Positions 25,891 to 37,505 of a stretch of DNA of 60,228 nt are shown here, one piece after another. The notes under the pieces were generated by a model. That model searched no databases. It was not told the DNA's origin and saw nothing but the letters and a program-made list of their open reading frames with translations. A program made the position numbers and the translations under genes. Positions within the stretch are counted from its first letter, which is position 1. Every line of letters starts with the position of its first letter. Source of the stretch: GCA-2861595 sp035536185 (GTDB lineage Bacteria > Actinomycetota > Acidimicrobiia > Acidimicrobiales > GCA-2861595); assembly GCA_035536185.1 (NCBI GenBank), contig DATLOM010000039.1, forward strand, positions 1 through 60,228, given 5' to 3'.

Positions 25891-26475
25891 GTGGCCGTCA
25901 CCACTGCCCGTCGAACTTCCCTCGTCGGCGCGGACGTGCAATTGCTCGTCCTCGCCGCTGGACGACAGTGGTGTGCGGCCATCGACCTCGGCTCCGGCGG
26001 CCTGGTGAGTGCGGAATGGGACACGCCGGCGCCCACCGCGCCGTCCCGGCTGAGCATCGTGGCCAGCCGCCTCGTCGACGAGGACGCCGAGCCCGCGACC
26101 GACCCCATGCGACCGGAGGCGGTGATCCTGGCCGAGCCTCCACGGGCCGTCGGCCAGATGAGCCGGCGCCGAGCGGACCGGTGGCTGCGCCCCCTCCTGC
26201 ACCCGAGCAACGAGCACCTGCTCGGCGTGGCCGGGGCTGCGGTCCCCTACTGGACCCTCACCGGCGAGCGGGCCTCGGTGGCGGTCGTGGCGCCGGCCTC
26301 GCGTCCCGTCGTGTCAGGGGGCGAATGTCGGTTCCGGTGGCGCAACACCGACCACGCCCTGCCGGTCCTCCCCGGCGCTCTGGTCGACTGCCCACCCCGG
26401 CCCCGCCGGCTCCTGGTGGCCCTCACCCCGCCCCGGGCGGGCCACTGCTACAAGGTCGTGGCCGCCCTTCTCTGA
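25891..26475 (+). CDS. Hypothetical protein
   Basis: A 194-residue frame from GTG 25891 has good third-position GC and balanced composition. Recognisable stretches are RRADRWLRPLLHPSNEHLLGVAG and VPYWTLTGERASVAVVAPA, but no family is recognised. There is no signal peptide or membrane segment. The ribosome binding site GGAGG is only one base from the GTG, so the start is unsure. It converges on the DUF983 gene. Confidence 0.65.
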   Translation: MAVTTARRTSLVGADVQLLVLAAGRQWCAAIDLGSGGLVSAEWDTPAPTAPSRLSIVASRLVDEDAEPATDPMRPEAVILAEPPRAVGQMSRRRADRWLRPLLHPSNEHLLGVAGAAVPYWTLTGERASVAVVAPASRPVVSGGECRFRWRNTDHALPVLPGALVDCPPRPRRLLVALTPPRAGHCYKVVAALL

Positions 26476-26498
26476 GCGGACCGACAGGCCGAGAGTCG

Positions 26499-26900
26499 CT
26501 ATATCTCGTCGTCGCCCAGCGGGCGGGCGGCCAGGTCGATGGCCGCCCACAGGGTGCGGGAGAAGGGGTAGAAGGCGAGGGGGAGCACCACCGCCACCAG
26601 CCCGCCCAGGACGAGCACGGGCCACAGCCGGCCGCCGGAGTCGCTGTTGGCTCTCACGATGATGTAGCCGAACAACACCGCGGCGAGAGCCCCTTCGGTG
26701 ACGGCCAGGTTCAGCACGTAGGCGCCGAGAAAGGAGCCTTCCTCCGCCCGCCGCTCGAAGCGGAAGCGGCACCGCGGGCAACGCTCGGCCATCTGGAACC
26801 AGCGGGTGAACAGCCGCCCGGAGCCACAGCGGGGGCACCGGCGCAGCATCGCCCGCCCCAGCATCCGGCCCAGGCTCGGCACCGCCGGTTGCGGGCTCAT
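26499..26900 (-). CDS. DUF983 membrane protein with two CxxC pairs
   Basis: The 133-residue protein has an N-terminal zinc-ribbon-like part (RRCPRCGSGRLFTRWFQMAERCPRC) and two membrane helices (about 53-72 and 84-108), the DUF983 layout. The ATG overlaps the stop of the preceding gene (ATGA), so it is the last member of a coupled four-gene group starting with the penicillin-binding protein gene. Function unknown. Confidence 0.85.
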   Translation of the reverse strand: MSPQPAVPSLGRMLGRAMLRRCPRCGSGRLFTRWFQMAERCPRCRFRFERRAEEGSFLGAYVLNLAVTEGALAAVLFGYIIVRANSDSGGRLWPVLVLGGLVAVVLPLAFYPFSRTLWAAIDLAARPLGDDEI

Positions 26901-27385
26901 GCGGCCAGGTCCCGGCCCACCCGGCCGGTGCGCACGAAGGCCCGCCGCCGGTCGGCGTGGCCCAGGCGGAACCGCGTCCACCACCAGCCCAGCGCGCCCA
27001 GCCCCACTAGCTCCTGCACCAGGACGACGGCGAGGGGCCGGGCCAGGCTCGGCAGCTCCGTGCTCTCGAAGGAGAGCCCGAAAAGGGGCCACCAGAAGAC
27101 CTCGGTGGACGACCACATCCCGTCGAGGACGAGGTGCAGGAAGGTCCCGATGGGGAGGGCCAACAGTCGCCGGCGGAGACCACGGCGGCCCCGCGTCGCC
27201 ACCATGACGAGAGTCAGGAGGACGACGTTGGCGACCAGGGTGTGCAGGATGCGTGCCCCACCGAACAACACGTCGACGAGGTCGGGTAGGAGCACCCCGG
27301 CGACGACCAGCCGGTAGTCGATGGCCGTGTCGCGGAAGACCTGCCACACGATGACCAGGGCCAGCCCGGCGAACCAGAGGAACAC
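26897..27385 (-). CDS. Membrane protein resembling YdjM-type metal-dependent hydrolases
   Basis: GTG 27385 lies 2 bp after the upstream stop and gives 162 residues with about four helices. The segments DYRLVVAGVLLPDLVDVLF and RILHTLVANVVLL ... FLHLVLDGMW place conserved Asp and His residues at membrane boundaries. This is the pattern of the YdjM/DUF457 membrane-bound hydrolase group. The start falls right at the first helix. Substrate unknown. Confidence 0.75.
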   Translation of the reverse strand: MFLWFAGLALVIVWQVFRDTAIDYRLVVAGVLLPDLVDVLFGGARILHTLVANVVLLTLVMVATRGRRGLRRRLLALPIGTFLHLVLDGMWSSTEVFWWPLFGLSFESTELPSLARPLAVVLVQELVGLGALGWWWTRFRLGHADRRRAFVRTGRVGRDLAA

Positions 27386-27387
27386 GG

Positions 27388-28101
27388 TCAGCGAACGAGG
27401 ATGCGCCCGCACTGGTCGCAGAGGATCAGCGCGCCAGGGGGCTCGCGCTTGAGCCGGGCGAGCTCCGAGGCCGGCAGCGTCAAGTGGCAACCCGAGCAGG
27501 AGGTCCCGACCAGCCGTGCCGCCCCGATCCCGCCGAGGCCGGACCGCAGCTTCTCGTAGGTCTGGAGAAGGTCCGCCGGCACCTGGCCCGCGGCCTCCCG
27601 GCGGCGCTCCTCCTCAGCAAGCACCTGGGCATCGATCTCGGCCTCGGCCGCGGCGATGGCCGAGCGGAGCCCGTCCGCCTCGAAGGCCATCGCCGACTTC
27701 TCGCCCTCCATGGCGGCTATGGCCTCGGCCAGGGGCTCGGCCTCCTCCATGGCCGCGAGCGCCTCGTCCTCGACCGATGAGCAGCGGTCCTTCAGGGCGG
27801 CGATCTCGGCCGTCATGGCGAGGAGATCGCGGGTGGCCGAGACCTCCCCGGAGTACATGCGCTTCTCTATCTCCCGGATCCGCTGGGCGATGAGGCCGGC
27901 GTCGGATTCCGATGTCGCCTGACGCTCCTCTACGGCCTGGAGGCGAGCCCTCGTGCCGGCCAGCCTGGCGTCCAGCTCGGCACCCCGCTTCAGCAGGGCG
28001 ACCAGGTCGGCCCGCTCGGGAAGCCGGGCCCGTTGGTGGCGCAGGCGGTCGATGGCGGTGTCGTGCTCCTGGACCTCGAGCAGGCGCTCGAGGTCGCTCA
28101 C
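27388..28101 (-). CDS. C4-type zinc-ribbon coiled-coil protein (DUF164/CT398-like)
   Basis: The 237-residue protein is a long helical hairpin (residues 1-175, heptad-like, rich in Glu, Ala, Leu and Arg). It ends in a zinc ribbon: SCSGCHLTLPASEL ... ALILCDQCGRILVR. The start GTG overlaps the stop of the penicillin-binding protein gene (GTGA). Members of this family bind nucleic acids or flagellar/secretion components in some bacteria. No specific partner can be named here. Confidence 0.88.
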   Translation of the reverse strand: MSDLERLLEVQEHDTAIDRLRHQRARLPERADLVALLKRGAELDARLAGTRARLQAVEERQATSESDAGLIAQRIREIEKRMYSGEVSATRDLLAMTAEIAALKDRCSSVEDEALAAMEEAEPLAEAIAAMEGEKSAMAFEADGLRSAIAAAEAEIDAQVLAEEERRREAAGQVPADLLQTYEKLRSGLGGIGAARLVGTSCSGCHLTLPASELARLKREPPGALILCDQCGRILVR

Positions 28102-30209
28102 TGCACGCTCGCGGTGGGCGGGGGCGTCGGCGGCGGAGCAGCGGTCGTGGGCGGCGGAGGGTCGTTGTTGAACGTGGGCGGCGGGGTCTGCTCCCCCGGC
28201 GCCGGTGACGACGTGTCCGTGGGGACAACCGTGACCCGTGGCGCCGAACGACGGCGCTTCGGCCGGGAGGACGAGGAGGAGTACTTGTCCTTGATGAACT
28301 TCGACTTCGGGATGAGCTTCGGGTTGGGCGCCGGAAAGCTCACGGCCGGCACGTCGGCCAGGGCGGCCGCGGTGTAGGCGCCCCAGATCCGGGCGGGAAA
28401 CGAGCCACCGGTGACGTTCCTGCCTCCCACGTTCTTCATGGGCACGTTCCCCACCGGTGAACCCATCCACACCGCGGTGGACAGCTGGGGCGTGTAGCCC
28501 ACGAACCACGCGTTCTCCCACTCCTGGGAGGTACCAGTCTTCCCCGCCACCTGCCGGCTCCGCTGGCGGGCGGCGGTCCCGGTTCCCTTGTCGACCACGG
28601 CCCTGAGCACCTGGGTGGCCACCCGTGCCGTCTGGGCCGACACCGCCCGCGTGCCCTTCAGCGGGCCCTCGAACAGGACCTTGCCGTTCCGGTCGGCGAC
28701 CTTCTCGACGAATGACGGCGGGTGGTAGATGCCGTCGTTGGCGATGGCCGCGTAGGCGCTGGCCATCTCGAGCGGGGTGGCTTCTTCGGCCCCCAGGGAG
28801 ATCGACGGGAAGGCGTCGAGCCGGTCCTTGGGCAGCCCCAGCTTGGCCGCCATGGCCACCACCTTTCCGAGCCCCACGTCGGCGCCGAGCCTGGCATAGG
28901 CGCAGTTGACGGAGTTGGCCGTGGCCCGAGTGACCGACATCACGCCACCGCTGGAGCCCTCGTAGTTCCCGGGCGTGTAGGGAGAGAACCCGGGGATCTT
29001 CAGGGTGCAGGGCGAGCTGCCGTCGATGGTGTCGTCGGGGCCGTGGCCCTCCTCGAGGGCGGCGAGCAGAACGAATGCCTTGAAGGACGAACCGGGCTGG
29101 CGCTTGCCCTGGGTGGCCAGGTTGTACCTGGCGTTGGCGAAGTCGTCGCCGGCCACCATGGCCCGCACGTAACCGGTCGACGGCTCGACCGATACCAGGG
29201 CGCTGGTGAACTTCCCGCGGGTCACGCCGGGGGGCAGGACCCGGTCCCGGTGGTCCTCGGCCAGCTGCTGGTACGAGCGGTCGAGCGTGGTGGTTATCTT
29301 CAATCCGCCCTTGAACACGGCGTTGTACCGCTCCTGTGCCGTGTCGCCGAGCCTCTTGTCGTCGAGCAGGCGCTGCTTGACCTCCTCGACGAAGTAGTCG
29401 TTGGGGGGTGGCAGGGGTGTGAAGACCTTGGTCGGGACCGGTACCTGCCGTAGCTCGTCCGCCTCGGACCGTTCCAGGTGGCCGTGGGCGACCATGCGCT
29501 CCAGGGCGAGGTCCCGGCGGGCCCGGGCCGACCGCGGCTGCTTCACCGGGTCGTAACCGACCGGGTTGCGCAGGATCCCGGCCAGGAGGGCCGCCTCCAC
29601 CGGCTTCAAGCCGGCGACGTCGGTGTTGAAGTAGGTCTCCGCCGCGGCCTGGATGCCATAGGCACCGTTGCCGAAGTAGACGATGTTGAGATAGCGCTCC
29701 AGGATCTCCCGCTTGGAGAGCTTGTCCTCCAGGCGCACGGCCAGCACCGCCTCCTTGACCTTGCGGTCCACGCTCTTCTCCGGCGTCAGGAGGGCGTTCT
29801 TCACCAGCTGCTGGGTGATCGTCGAGCCACCCTGGCGGACCCCACCGGACTCCACGTTCGTCATCAGGGCTCGGAGCGCCGATCGCAGGTTGACACCGCT
29901 GTGCACCCAGAAGCGGTCGTCCTCCACGTCGAGGATGGCGTTGACGACATGATCGGGGACCTTCTCGAGGGTGACGGGCGAGCGGTTCTCCTCGGCGTGC
30001 AGGACGGCCAGGAGATGGCCGTCCCGGGCATATACGAGGGAGTTCTGCGAGATCTCACCCAGGGCCGCCAGCTCCTCCGCGTCTCCGACGTCGCCGGCCG
30101 ACAGGACGCCCCACACCTGAGGGGCGAGCAGCACCAGCCCGAGAGCCAAGCCGGTACCCGCGACCATGACGGTCACGAAGAAGCGAGCCAACGGGTTCAG
30201 GGGGCGCAC
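28098..30209 (-). CDS. Class A penicillin-binding protein
   Basis: Bifunctional peptidoglycan synthase of 703 residues: an N-terminal membrane helix (9-30), a glycosyltransferase domain (51) with DVEDDRFWVHSGVNLRSALRA, GGSTITQQLVKN and ILERYLNIVYFGNGAYGIQAAA, then a transpeptidase domain with the SxxK motif in RQPGSSFKAF, SxN in ANSVNCAYARLG and KTGT in VAGKTGTSQEWENAWFVGY. The C-terminus is Lys/Arg then Pro/Thr-rich (TPPPTFNNDPPPP), common in actinobacterial PBPs. GTG 30209 follows GGAG. It heads a four-gene overlapping group. Confidence 0.95.
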   Translation of the reverse strand: MRPLNPLARFFVTVMVAGTGLALGLVLLAPQVWGVLSAGDVGDAEELAALGEISQNSLVYARDGHLLAVLHAEENRSPVTLEKVPDHVVNAILDVEDDRFWVHSGVNLRSALRALMTNVESGGVRQGGSTITQQLVKNALLTPEKSVDRKVKEAVLAVRLEDKLSKREILERYLNIVYFGNGAYGIQAAAETYFNTDVAGLKPVEAALLAGILRNPVGYDPVKQPRSARARRDLALERMVAHGHLERSEADELRQVPVPTKVFTPLPPPNDYFVEEVKQRLLDDKRLGDTAQERYNAVFKGGLKITTTLDRSYQQLAEDHRDRVLPPGVTRGKFTSALVSVEPSTGYVRAMVAGDDFANARYNLATQGKRQPGSSFKAFVLLAALEEGHGPDDTIDGSSPCTLKIPGFSPYTPGNYEGSSGGVMSVTRATANSVNCAYARLGADVGLGKVVAMAAKLGLPKDRLDAFPSISLGAEEATPLEMASAYAAIANDGIYHPPSFVEKVADRNGKVLFEGPLKGTRAVSAQTARVATQVLRAVVDKGTGTAARQRSRQVAGKTGTSQEWENAWFVGYTPQLSTAVWMGSPVGNVPMKNVGGRNVTGGSFPARIWGAYTAAALADVPAVSFPAPNPKLIPKSKFIKDKYSSSSSRPKRRRSAPRVTVVPTDTSSPAPGEQTPPPTFNNDPPPPTTAAPPPTPPPTASVQ

Positions 30210-30276
30210 GTCGGCTCCAACGGTACTGGAGGGGCCGCGCCTCTACTTCGCGCCGTTGAATGACCTCGTGGCGCTC

Positions 30277-30370
30277 GAGAGGCCGGCGCAGAGCAACTTG
30301 CGCCAGAAGACATGCGAACCAGCCGATGAGGGTCACTGCAAACGCGCAAGTAGTTCTGCGCCGGCCTCTC
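30277..30370. repeat. 94-nt inverted-repeat element after the cupredoxin gene
   Basis: Arms 30277-30303 and 30344-30370 pair over 16 bp, then a 3x3 mismatch, then 8 bp, leaving a 40-base loop. The right arm overlaps the cupredoxin stop codon. On the minus strand it could act as a terminator hairpin. The right arm extended to 30374 recurs exactly at 38873-38893. Confidence 0.75.
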
Positions 30371-30716
30371 AGGTCACCTTGACGGTGCCGTTCATGCCGG
30401 GATGGACGGTGCAGCTGTACTCGAAGGTGCCGGCCGTGGCGAAGGTGTGCTCGAAGGTGCCGGAGTCCTTCCTGTCGCTCTTGAACGACTGGTCGTTGGC
30501 CACGACGTCGTGCGGAATCCCCTTGTCATCGAACTTCCAGGTCACGGTGTCGCCGGCCTTCACCGAGAGGGTGCGGGGCTTGAAGGCGATGTCCCTGAGA
30601 ACGACGGTCCGGGGCCCGGGCTGCTCACCCGGTTCAGCCTCATCGTCGGAATCCCCACCACAGGCGCCGATCGACACCACGATCGCCAGGGCCGCCAGGC
30701 GCGCCATCATCTTCAT
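30369..30716 (-). CDS. Cupredoxin (plastocyanin-like) lipoprotein
   Basis: The 115-residue protein has a lipoprotein signal (LAALAIVVSIGAC, lipid site Cys19) and an acidic linker. A single cupredoxin domain follows (RDIAFKPRTLSVKAGDTVTWKF). The type 1 copper ligands are complete: His in GIPHDVV, then Cys, His and Met in YSCTVHPGM. It should be an electron carrier on the outer face of the membrane. No oxidase gene is adjacent, so its partner is unknown. Confidence 0.93.
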   Translation of the reverse strand: MKMMARLAALAIVVSIGACGGDSDDEAEPGEQPGPRTVVLRDIAFKPRTLSVKAGDTVTWKFDDKGIPHDVVANDQSFKSDRKDSGTFEHTFATAGTFEYSCTVHPGMNGTVKVT

Positions 30717-30783
30717 GTCAAAGGGTCTCCTCGTCGGCAGGGGCCGATCCTAGGAGGCCACCGGTGACAGAACCGGGCGGCCG

Positions 30784-33264
<2,481 letters not shown>

Positions 33265-33348
33265 TCGTTTCGATCCTATATCCACTGGAAGTGGTCATCG
33301 CGGCTTACCGCGGCTGCCAGGAGCCCGTTGTCGCGCCGGGCCCGTCGG

Positions 33349-33978
33349 TCACCCCCGGGCGTTCCAGTGGCCGATCCGGCGGGTGGCCACGGCCGCGCTG
33401 GCCCACGCCACCCAGGCGTGGCCGCAAGTGAGACCGAGGCGTTGGAACAGGCCCGGTGACCACCCGGTCGCCGTCGAGGCAAGTAGGGCTGCCGTGACGA
33501 CACCGGTCCCCACTGACGCCATGGCGGCGGCGCCGAGGCCCCTGCGGGCCAGCGACCTCGCCGCCAAGAGTGGCGTGGCCGCCAGGGTGGCGTAGCCGGT
33601 GACGGCGAACAGGTTGTGGGCGCTGTTGGCCGCGTCTCCTCGAAGCGGTGTGAGGGCCACCCCCGCGGTGGCGAGAGCCGTGGCCGCGGCGGCGACACCT
33701 GCGGGCCGACCGAGGCAGCGGGCCAGTGCCGGCGCCGCCGCCATCACGCCGGCGCTGAACCCGACGAACCCCGCCGTCATCAGGCCCTGGGTCGAAGCGC
33801 CATCCTCGGCCAGGCGGCTGATGGCCTGCTGGACCGGGTCATAGCCCTTCCGCACAATGCTCCCGGCGAGCCATGCGCCGGCGAATGCAGCAGGGCCAGC
33901 GAGCCCACCCCAGGCCGCAGCCCCGCTCTTGTCCGACTCTGCTGCGGAACGGAAGCGCTTGCTCTGCGTCGGGGCCAC
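33349..33978 (-). CDS. DUF998 family membrane protein
   Basis: The 209-residue protein has six hydrophobic helices. It carries the DUF998 pattern: KGYDPVQQAISRLAEDGASTQGLMTAGFVGFSAG near the start and DAANSAHNLFAVTGYATLAATPLLAARSL in the middle. GTG 33978 is one of several close starts (33987 is another). It is divergent from the DHFR-like gene. Function unknown. Confidence 0.85.
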   Translation of the reverse strand: MAPTQSKRFRSAAESDKSGAAAWGGLAGPAAFAGAWLAGSIVRKGYDPVQQAISRLAEDGASTQGLMTAGFVGFSAGVMAAAPALARCLGRPAGVAAAATALATAGVALTPLRGDAANSAHNLFAVTGYATLAATPLLAARSLARRGLGAAAMASVGTGVVTAALLASTATGWSPGLFQRLGLTCGHAWVAWASAAVATRRIGHWNARG

Positions 33979-34030
33979 GGTACACACTGCCACCGTCACC
34001 GGCCGCCGACCCTGTGCCATCGTTACCAAC

Positions 34031-34618
34031 ATGCGAATCGTGGCCAGCGAGTTCATAAGTCTCGACGGAGTTGTCCAGGCACCGGGAGGGCCCGACGAGG
34101 ATCGGGACGGTGGTTTCCGGCACGGCGGGTGGTCGATGCCGTTCTTCGATCCCGAGGTCATGGGCCCGGCCTTCGACCAGATGGCCGAACGGACAGATGC
34201 CCTCCTCTACGGGCGCCGGACCTGGCAGGTGATGGCCGGCGCCTGGCCCGAGCGTGCCGGCGATCCGTTCGCCGACTGGATCAACGGTGTCGAGAAGTAC
34301 GTGGTGTCGAACACGCTCGCCGCTGAGGACCTGACATGGTCACCGACCACCCTCATCAACGGGGACGACGTGCTCAGCTCCGTCGCCGCCATACGTGAGC
34401 GGCCCGGCGGCGACGTCAACATCATGGGCAGCGCCCAGCTCGTCAAAACCCTCCTGGCCAACGACCTGGTGGACGAGCTTAGCCTCATGATCGAGCCCAT
34501 CCTCCTGGGCGGCGGCAAGACCATCTTCCCGACCGACGGCTCCGCTCGACCCTTCGAGCTGGTGTCCTCCACCCCGGCGACCACAGGCGTGCTCGTCTGC
34601 CGCTACCAGCGGATCTAG
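34031..34618 (+). CDS. Dihydrofolate reductase-like (RibD C-terminal) protein
   Basis: The 195-residue protein has the RibD_C/DHFR fold: MRIVASEFISLDGVVQAPGGPDED, LLYGRRTWQVMAGAWP, KYVVSNTL, VNIMGSAQLVKTLLANDLVDEL and EPILLGGGKTIFP, all typical of the stand-alone NADPH-dependent reductase-like group in actinobacteria. The substrate is not known; true folate reduction is not implied. ATG 34031 begins directly at the first strand. Confidence 0.9.
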   Translation: MRIVASEFISLDGVVQAPGGPDEDRDGGFRHGGWSMPFFDPEVMGPAFDQMAERTDALLYGRRTWQVMAGAWPERAGDPFADWINGVEKYVVSNTLAAEDLTWSPTTLINGDDVLSSVAAIRERPGGDVNIMGSAQLVKTLLANDLVDELSLMIEPILLGGGKTIFPTDGSARPFELVSSTPATTGVLVCRYQRI

Positions 34619-34735
34619 CCGGCGGCGCCGGGCGGAATCTTCAGCTTCGACGCGGTTGCGGACGGACTGCTCGTTCCACACCATCTGGTCAGACCGGAGA
34701 ACTGGTGCTCTTCTTCGACCGTCGCAGCCGCGGCG

Positions 34736-37126
34736 TCAGCCGTCCCGCTCGGCACCGACACCTACGACGATGTCGCGATCAAGCGCATTTGACATGCCGA
34801 AACGGCTCGCCCCGCCAGTCGGCACCAAACCGCGCAGCTCCGTAGCGGCCCACCCGGGAGCGAGCTCCACGTCCAGATCCAGGCGGTCCGGCCTCACCGT
34901 GGGCTGGCGCCAGACCGCCAGGTTGTAATTGCGGGCGCCGGCCAGCACTCCTTGGAGCCGCAGCACGACCTCGACCGTGGTGCCGGGGGGGATCTGCAGC
35001 TCCCGGGAGTACGCGTAGCGGCCAGCGGGTTCCTCCTGGCTCTCCATTGGCACCTCTCGGCCGTCTACCGTCGCTCCCTCCAGTGCCCAAGGGGTGAGAA
35101 CCGAGAGATAGGTGTGGTTGTGACCAGGGGGGGCGCCCCGCAGGTTGTCGATCACGATCGGCGGCAGCCCCGATGCCGGCGCGCTGTTCGTGAGGCGGAC
35201 CACGACGCTGGCCCTCAGCTCACCCGAGGCGGGATCGACCATGGCCCGGTAGCGGATGGAACGGTCCAGGAACCAGTCCAGCTTGTTGCCCCCCGCGTTC
35301 TGGTTGATGACGGCGATCATGTCGCCCGGCGCCTCGGGCAGCGCGCCGCCTACGCCGGCCAGGCTCAAGAACCGCTTCTCGCCCCGGTGCCTGCTGTGCA
35401 GCAACAGGTGCTTGCCGGTCACTGCCGGGCCCAGGGCCGCGGCCAGGTCCGGCGGCCCCGGCAGGGTGGAGCTGGTGAGCCGCTCCCAGATCGCCACAGT
35501 GGCGGCGCCGAGGAACTCCACCCGGGTCGACTCCGTCGGCGCCTGGAAGCGCAGGTACTGGTCGAAGAGCAGCTCCTTTGCGGCGTTGTCGGCAGTGAGC
35601 GGCCCAGGAAGCCCCGGCACGCTGACCGGCCCGGTCACCCTCAGCAGCGCGGCCAGGCCGATGGGATCCACGGCGATGACCCCGTCGAGGTGCTGGCCTC
35701 CCGACTGGGGGTACAGATCGGCGATGACCCTGGCCACTGTCGGAAAGTCGGGCGCCATGTTCACGTTGCGCCAATCCTGCTGCGGGCGAAAACCGCCGTA
35801 GCGCGCCACGTACGCTGGCTCCCCGTGGACCCGTCGGCTGGCGGGGTCGCCCCCCTGGTTGAGGTCCGCCGACCGCCCGACCCGTGTCAGGCTGATTCGG
35901 CCGCCTTCGGCCACCAGCTCGCCGAAGTTGCCGATCAAACCACCCGTCCCCCGCAGCTCCGAGGGGGTCTGTATGGCCAGGAAGTACCGCCGCGGCCCCG
36001 ACTCGCCCAGCAGCCCCGGCACGGCACGCACCGCGTCGAGGGCGACCTCGGCGTCCCGGCGGGCGTTGGCCACGTGCGCCAACAGGGACTCCAACCGATC
36101 GGCCACCGCCGGCAGGAGCAGCGGCGAACGGGCCGGGCGCAGCGTTTCCCCGGCTCGCTCGAGAGCGGCGAGCGAGGCCTGGATCGGGACCTCGAGCGCA
36201 CGAATCTTCTCGAGGGGGACGACGCCGCCGGTCATGCGCACGCTGGCCGGATCGGCAGAGGCCACAGTGTCGGTCGCAGTCCTGGTGAGGCGGGCACCGG
36301 CTGTGGCCATGGCGTGGAGAGCTTTGGCGTTCCGGCCGGCGACGGGGAGGCCGAGCACGGGCCGGGCCCACCACGACGACAGATCCCGCCGGGCCTCGTC
36401 GAACTCCTCAGCGGCAGCGGCGAAACCCGCGGCGGCACGATCGCGCTCGCCGCCCCGGGCGGCGGCCAGCGCCGATCTCGTCGACTCCACCGCATCGAGA
36501 AGCCTGCCCCGGGCCTGTGCGGCGGCCACACCCCAGCCGGCCACGACCAGCACGACGGCGGTGCCGGCCAGCAGGGCGAGGCGTGCCACCCTGTGCCGGG
36601 CTTCGCCGGAGGCCCGAGCGACGGCAGACGCGGCCAGGGGGACCAGGGGGAAGGCGGCCAAACCCGCACCCGCCACGCCGCCGTCGAAAGCATCGAGGTG
36701 GAACAGGCTGGCGCCGATGGCGGCTCCGATCACCGGCGCCAGCAGCTGGCGATCCCCGGGCGCGCCCACAACCACGGCGACAGAGCCACCGGCGGCGGCG
36801 GCAGCCAGCCACTGCACGTCCGAGCCGACCGCCGTCGCCACCGCCAAGCCGGCCGCGGCAGCCACCAGGCACGCCAGCGGCGAGGCGGCGGTGGCCAGCA
36901 CGACCACTCCCCCACCGGCCACGCCACGCCAGAAAGCGTCGAAGGCATCCGTGCCAGTCGGTGCGGCGGTCGCCATGGCCCCGGCGGCGGCCCCGGCGGC
37001 CACGACCAAGGCGACGAATAGAACCAGCCGGCGCCCGGTTCGACGGGCCGGCGCCAGCACCACCGCCAGCAGCCCGAGTCCGGCGAAGCCGCCGGCCGCG
37101 GCGACGCCCAGCGCTGGTGCGGTCAC
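34736..37126 (-). CDS. DUF4012 membrane-anchored protein
   Basis: The 796-residue protein opens with about seven hydrophobic segments (1-210). A helical stretch with Arg/Ala/Glu follows. The DUF4012 domain starts near 385 (RRYFLAIQTPSELRGTGGLIGNFGEL ... YGGFRPQQDWRNVNMAPDFPTVARVIADLYPQ ... LDGVIAVDPIGLAALLRVTGP). DUF4012 resembles LCP-type extracellular enzymes of glycopolymer assembly, which is consistent with the membrane region but unproven. The C-terminal segment has beta-rich character. GTG 37126 lies 40 bp after a response-regulator fragment. Confidence 0.9.
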   Translation of the reverse strand: MTAPALGVAAAGGFAGLGLLAVVLAPARRTGRRLVLFVALVVAAGAAAGAMATAAPTGTDAFDAFWRGVAGGGVVVLATAASPLACLVAAAAGLAVATAVGSDVQWLAAAAAGGSVAVVVGAPGDRQLLAPVIGAAIGASLFHLDAFDGGVAGAGLAAFPLVPLAASAVARASGEARHRVARLALLAGTAVVLVVAGWGVAAAQARGRLLDAVESTRSALAAARGGERDRAAAGFAAAAEEFDEARRDLSSWWARPVLGLPVAGRNAKALHAMATAGARLTRTATDTVASADPASVRMTGGVVPLEKIRALEVPIQASLAALERAGETLRPARSPLLLPAVADRLESLLAHVANARRDAEVALDAVRAVPGLLGESGPRRYFLAIQTPSELRGTGGLIGNFGELVAEGGRISLTRVGRSADLNQGGDPASRRVHGEPAYVARYGGFRPQQDWRNVNMAPDFPTVARVIADLYPQSGGQHLDGVIAVDPIGLAALLRVTGPVSVPGLPGPLTADNAAKELLFDQYLRFQAPTESTRVEFLGAATVAIWERLTSSTLPGPPDLAAALGPAVTGKHLLLHSRHRGEKRFLSLAGVGGALPEAPGDMIAVINQNAGGNKLDWFLDRSIRYRAMVDPASGELRASVVVRLTNSAPASGLPPIVIDNLRGAPPGHNHTYLSVLTPWALEGATVDGREVPMESQEEPAGRYAYSRELQIPPGTTVEVVLRLQGVLAGARNYNLAVWRQPTVRPDRLDLDVELAPGWAATELRGLVPTGGASRFGMSNALDRDIVVGVGAERDG

Positions 37127-37165
37127 GGGGCGCCGAGCCTACTGCGCCGGCACGCCTGCGCCGTC

Positions 37166-37264
37166 TCAGCTACACAGGACGTACCCCGCGCCGCGCACGG
37201 TGTGCACCAACCTTGGTCCCTCCGCCTCGAGTTTGCGCCGAAGGGCGCTCATGTTGCCACGAGG
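37166..37264 (-). pseudogene. C-terminal remnant of an OmpR-family response regulator
   Basis: Between an in-frame TAA (37265-37267 on the minus strand) and TGA (37166-37168) the frame reads PRGNMSALRRKLEAEGPRLV followed by HTVRGAGYVLCS. This is the end of a winged-helix OmpR/PhoB DNA-binding domain (recognition helix and wing, ending RGxGYxL). The rest of the domain and the receiver are absent. It is therefore a gene remnant. The remaining part of the 37127-37505 gap shows no other coding signal. Confidence 0.8.
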
Positions 37265-37505
37265 TTATCGGCGAGACCCCGGGGGAACGACATGTACCAT
37301 GTGGCCAATGCCGGAGTACGCCTCAACGTGTCGGTGCTGATGCGAACCGTGGCCACGACGGTCGAAGGCGGTAGCGCGCTGTATCCGGGTGCGACGCGGT
37401 GCCAGTGGGGTCGGGCGGGCTCGCTCTGGCGTGCGGCGAGCGCCGAAGCTGCGTGGCCCGAAGGTCTCTGTCACACTGTCGATGGCTTTGATGGAGGTAT
37501 GTGAG

